A program made the translations under genes and the position numbers. The notes under the pieces are model-generated. The model was not told the origin of the DNA. It did not search any database and worked only from the letters and a program-made list of their open reading frames with translations. Positions 62,635 to 64,000 of a DNA stretch of 64,000 nt are shown in pieces; position 1 is the first letter of the stretch, and every line of letters begins with the position of its first letter. The stretch lies in the NCBI GenBank assembly GCA_902705865.1, contig CACSIO010000001.1, positions 447,002-511,001 on the forward strand, given 5' to 3'. The stretch is from BD1-7 clade bacterium. Lineage in GTDB: Bacteria; Pseudomonadota; Gammaproteobacteria; Pseudomonadales; DT-91.

Positions 62635-63795
62635 GTGGCATTAATGAAAGATAAACTGGCAGAGCGTGAAATCGGACTAATTGCCGGGCTATTGAAACAG
62701 GCATGGCCTGCCTTTAATGCGGATGGTTTTATTCGAATGGCCGAAGACGAGCTTGATCAGCGAGAGTTGAAAGACCGCGTTCGACACATCATTGCTGCCA
62801 TGCAATATCACTTGCCTGACGATTTCGTCGAGACCGTAGAAATTCTTCAGCGTTTGCCGGCGTTATGGCCACATAGCTTGGATGATGAGGCGGCAAGCTT
62901 CAGCGAATTTGCAGGTTGGCCTTTGGTGGATTTTGTCGCTGTTGCCGGAATCGATCAGCCGGAGATTGCCTTGCCCTTATTGGGAGAACTCACGGGATTG
63001 TTTTCGGCAGAGTTCGCGATACGCTCTTTTATTGCCGCTGATTGGCCGCTAACACTCTCGTTTTTGCAACAGTGGCAGCAGTCGGATAATCACCATCAAC
63101 GTCGCTTGGTTTCAGAAGGAACACGCCCGCGTTTGCCGTGGGGCGAGCGGTTGCCTGCGTTTATTGATGATCCCACGCCCGTTTTAGGGTTGTTGGAATC
63201 CATGGTTGATGACAGCAGCGAAACAGTGCGCCGATCAGTGGCGAATAACCTCAATGATATCGGTAAAGATCACCCTGGCCGTGTAACCGCATTTCTCAAA
63301 CCTTTTAGTGATGTTCACGACGATAGTACTAACAAAACTGCGAATGAAAAGACGGACAAAAATGCCAGTAAACAACGCCAACGACTCGTGCGTCATGCGT
63401 TACGCTCCCTGATTAAAGCTGGAGATACAGATGCACTGGCCCTGATTGGTGTTCGCGCGGATGTATCGGTGCAGTTATCGGGCTTCAATGGCTCAGAATC
63501 TGTTTGTTTAGGTGATGTTCTGGCGTTTGATTTTCAGCTTAAATCTACCGCCGAAGAGGCGCAAATGCTGGTAATCGATTTTGCCATTCATTTTGTGAAA
63601 GCTAACGGCACAACATCCGCTAAGGTGTTCAAACTGAAGACCTTAGAGCTGGCGGCGGGAAAGACCCTCTCGGTGACGAAAAAGCACTTGCTGAAACCCA
63701 TCACCACACGCGTTTATTATCCGGGGTTACATCGGTTGGAAATATTCGTTAACGGAAAAAGTTATATGCAACACGCATTTGATCTGGTGATCTAA
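62635..63795 (+). CDS. DNA alkylation repair protein, AlkD-like HEAT-repeat
   Basis: 386-aa all-helical protein with GTG start 62635 (ATG four codons later is possible). LAEREIGLIAGLLKQAWPAFNADGF, WPLVDFVAVAGI, WPLTLSFLQQW and SETVRRSVANNLNDIGKDHPGRV (in parts) are the ALK/HEAT repeats of the AlkC/AlkD group, some of which remove alkylated bases. The last 100 residues (about 290-386) are beta-rich and extend beyond AlkD, an AlkC-like Ig-type feature. A Lys/Asn/Thr-rich insertion lies near 235-250. Confidence 0.85.
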   Translation: MALMKDKLAEREIGLIAGLLKQAWPAFNADGFIRMAEDELDQRELKDRVRHIIAAMQYHLPDDFVETVEILQRLPALWPHSLDDEAASFSEFAGWPLVDFVAVAGIDQPEIALPLLGELTGLFSAEFAIRSFIAADWPLTLSFLQQWQQSDNHHQRRLVSEGTRPRLPWGERLPAFIDDPTPVLGLLESMVDDSSETVRRSVANNLNDIGKDHPGRVTAFLKPFSDVHDDSTNKTANEKTDKNASKQRQRLVRHALRSLIKAGDTDALALIGVRADVSVQLSGFNGSESVCLGDVLAFDFQLKSTAEEAQMLVIDFAIHFVKANGTTSAKVFKLKTLELAAGKTLSVTKKHLLKPITTRVYYPGLHRLEIFVNGKSYMQHAFDLVI

Positions 63796-63823
63796 GCTTC
63801 ACAGCCACACCAAAAGGAGTGCA

Positions 63824-64000
63824 ATGATGAGCGCAATAAACAAGCAGGTGGCTACCTCTTCGCTGGCAGATCAAAGTCTGGCAAGCCTGATGGCGATATT
63901 TGATAGCCGAGATGTTGTTTTGGGCGATGATGCATTGCCTTATGCGGTGGATGAATCCCGAGCGTTGACGCCGCAGCCGTCGGCGGTGGTGTTCCCACGT
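63824..64000 (+). CDS. FAD-linked oxidase, N-terminus only (runs off window)
   Basis: 59 codons visible from ATG 63824 (ATG 63827 follows at once), with AAGGAG at 63814-63819. LPYAVDESRALTPQPSAVVFPR resembles the start of PCMH-type FAD-binding domains of lactate/glycolate-oxidase-like enzymes. The rest is outside the window, so the substrate cannot be judged. Confidence 0.7.
   Translation, partial: MMSAINKQVATSSLADQSLASLMAIFDSRDVVLGDDALPYAVDESRALTPQPSAVVFPR

Noticed and set aside
1-64000. CRISPR arrays, tRNA or rRNA genes, prophage or integrase
   Set aside because: No regularly spaced repeats, cloverleaf-like sequences, rRNA stretches, or phage structural and integrase genes were seen on reading; a dedicated scan was not possible.

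Overview
The window looks like the chromosome of a free-living, probably marine, gammaproteobacterium related to Pseudomonadales/Cellvibrionales. The signs are a Vfr-like Crp next to osmC and coq7, gpmI followed by envC, a rhodanese-grxC-secB run, waaA beside tolC, and a DUF1249-cpdA-yqiA-parE run. The taxon is inferred from gene content and order, not from a marker gene. No rRNA, tRNA or CRISPR array was seen.

Layout. 1-8.3 kb is core housekeeping: murein hydrolase activator, phosphoglycerate mutase, redox and secretion chaperones, Crp, OsmC, a Na/Pi transporter and a ubiquinone hydroxylase. 8.6-12.4 kb is a surface-glycan-like cluster: a GT4 glycosyltransferase, two methyltransferases and an (alpha/alpha)6-type protein. 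12.4-19.3 kb returns to core genes (waaA, tolC, DUF1249, cpdA, yqiA, parE). nudF, usual between tolC and DUF1249, is absent, and parC does not follow parE.

19.3-27.2 kb is accessory and partly decayed: a secreted subtilase, an AT-rich stretch, a broken IS3-group element, a truncated PqqD-like fragment, and a large lipoprotein joining a beta-propeller-like region to two CXXCH haem motifs. 27.4-33.8 kb holds dgt, a GtrII-like glucosyltransferase with a very short GtrA-like partner, and a TetR/RND exporter pair.

33.9-36.2 kb is the most interesting locus. It is a bufferin-type RiPP metallophore operon: a cysteine-rich precursor, a DUF692 (MNIO) enzyme and a DUF2063 partner. The precursor has two copies of a six-cysteine module in identical spacing and a lipobox. 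A strong hairpin separates precursor from enzymes. The operon's terminator ends directly on the start codon of the downstream TetR gene, so one arm may also carry that gene's ribosome binding site.

36.4-64 kb is a mosaic of accessory metabolic and regulatory genes: upp, a hormone-sensitive-lipase-type esterase, a large DUF7151-like lipoprotein, AraC regulators, an Lpd-like flavoprotein with NrtS, and tandem di-haem peroxidase paralogues. A TetR gene lies divergent from a DUF4345/metal-dependent hydrolase/SDR operon. A MerR gene lies divergent from tpm, with a well-formed MerR-type operator between them. A ketosteroid-dehydrogenase-like flavoprotein, a membrane-anchored redoxin, an AlkD-like repair protein and the start of a FAD-linked oxidase close the window.
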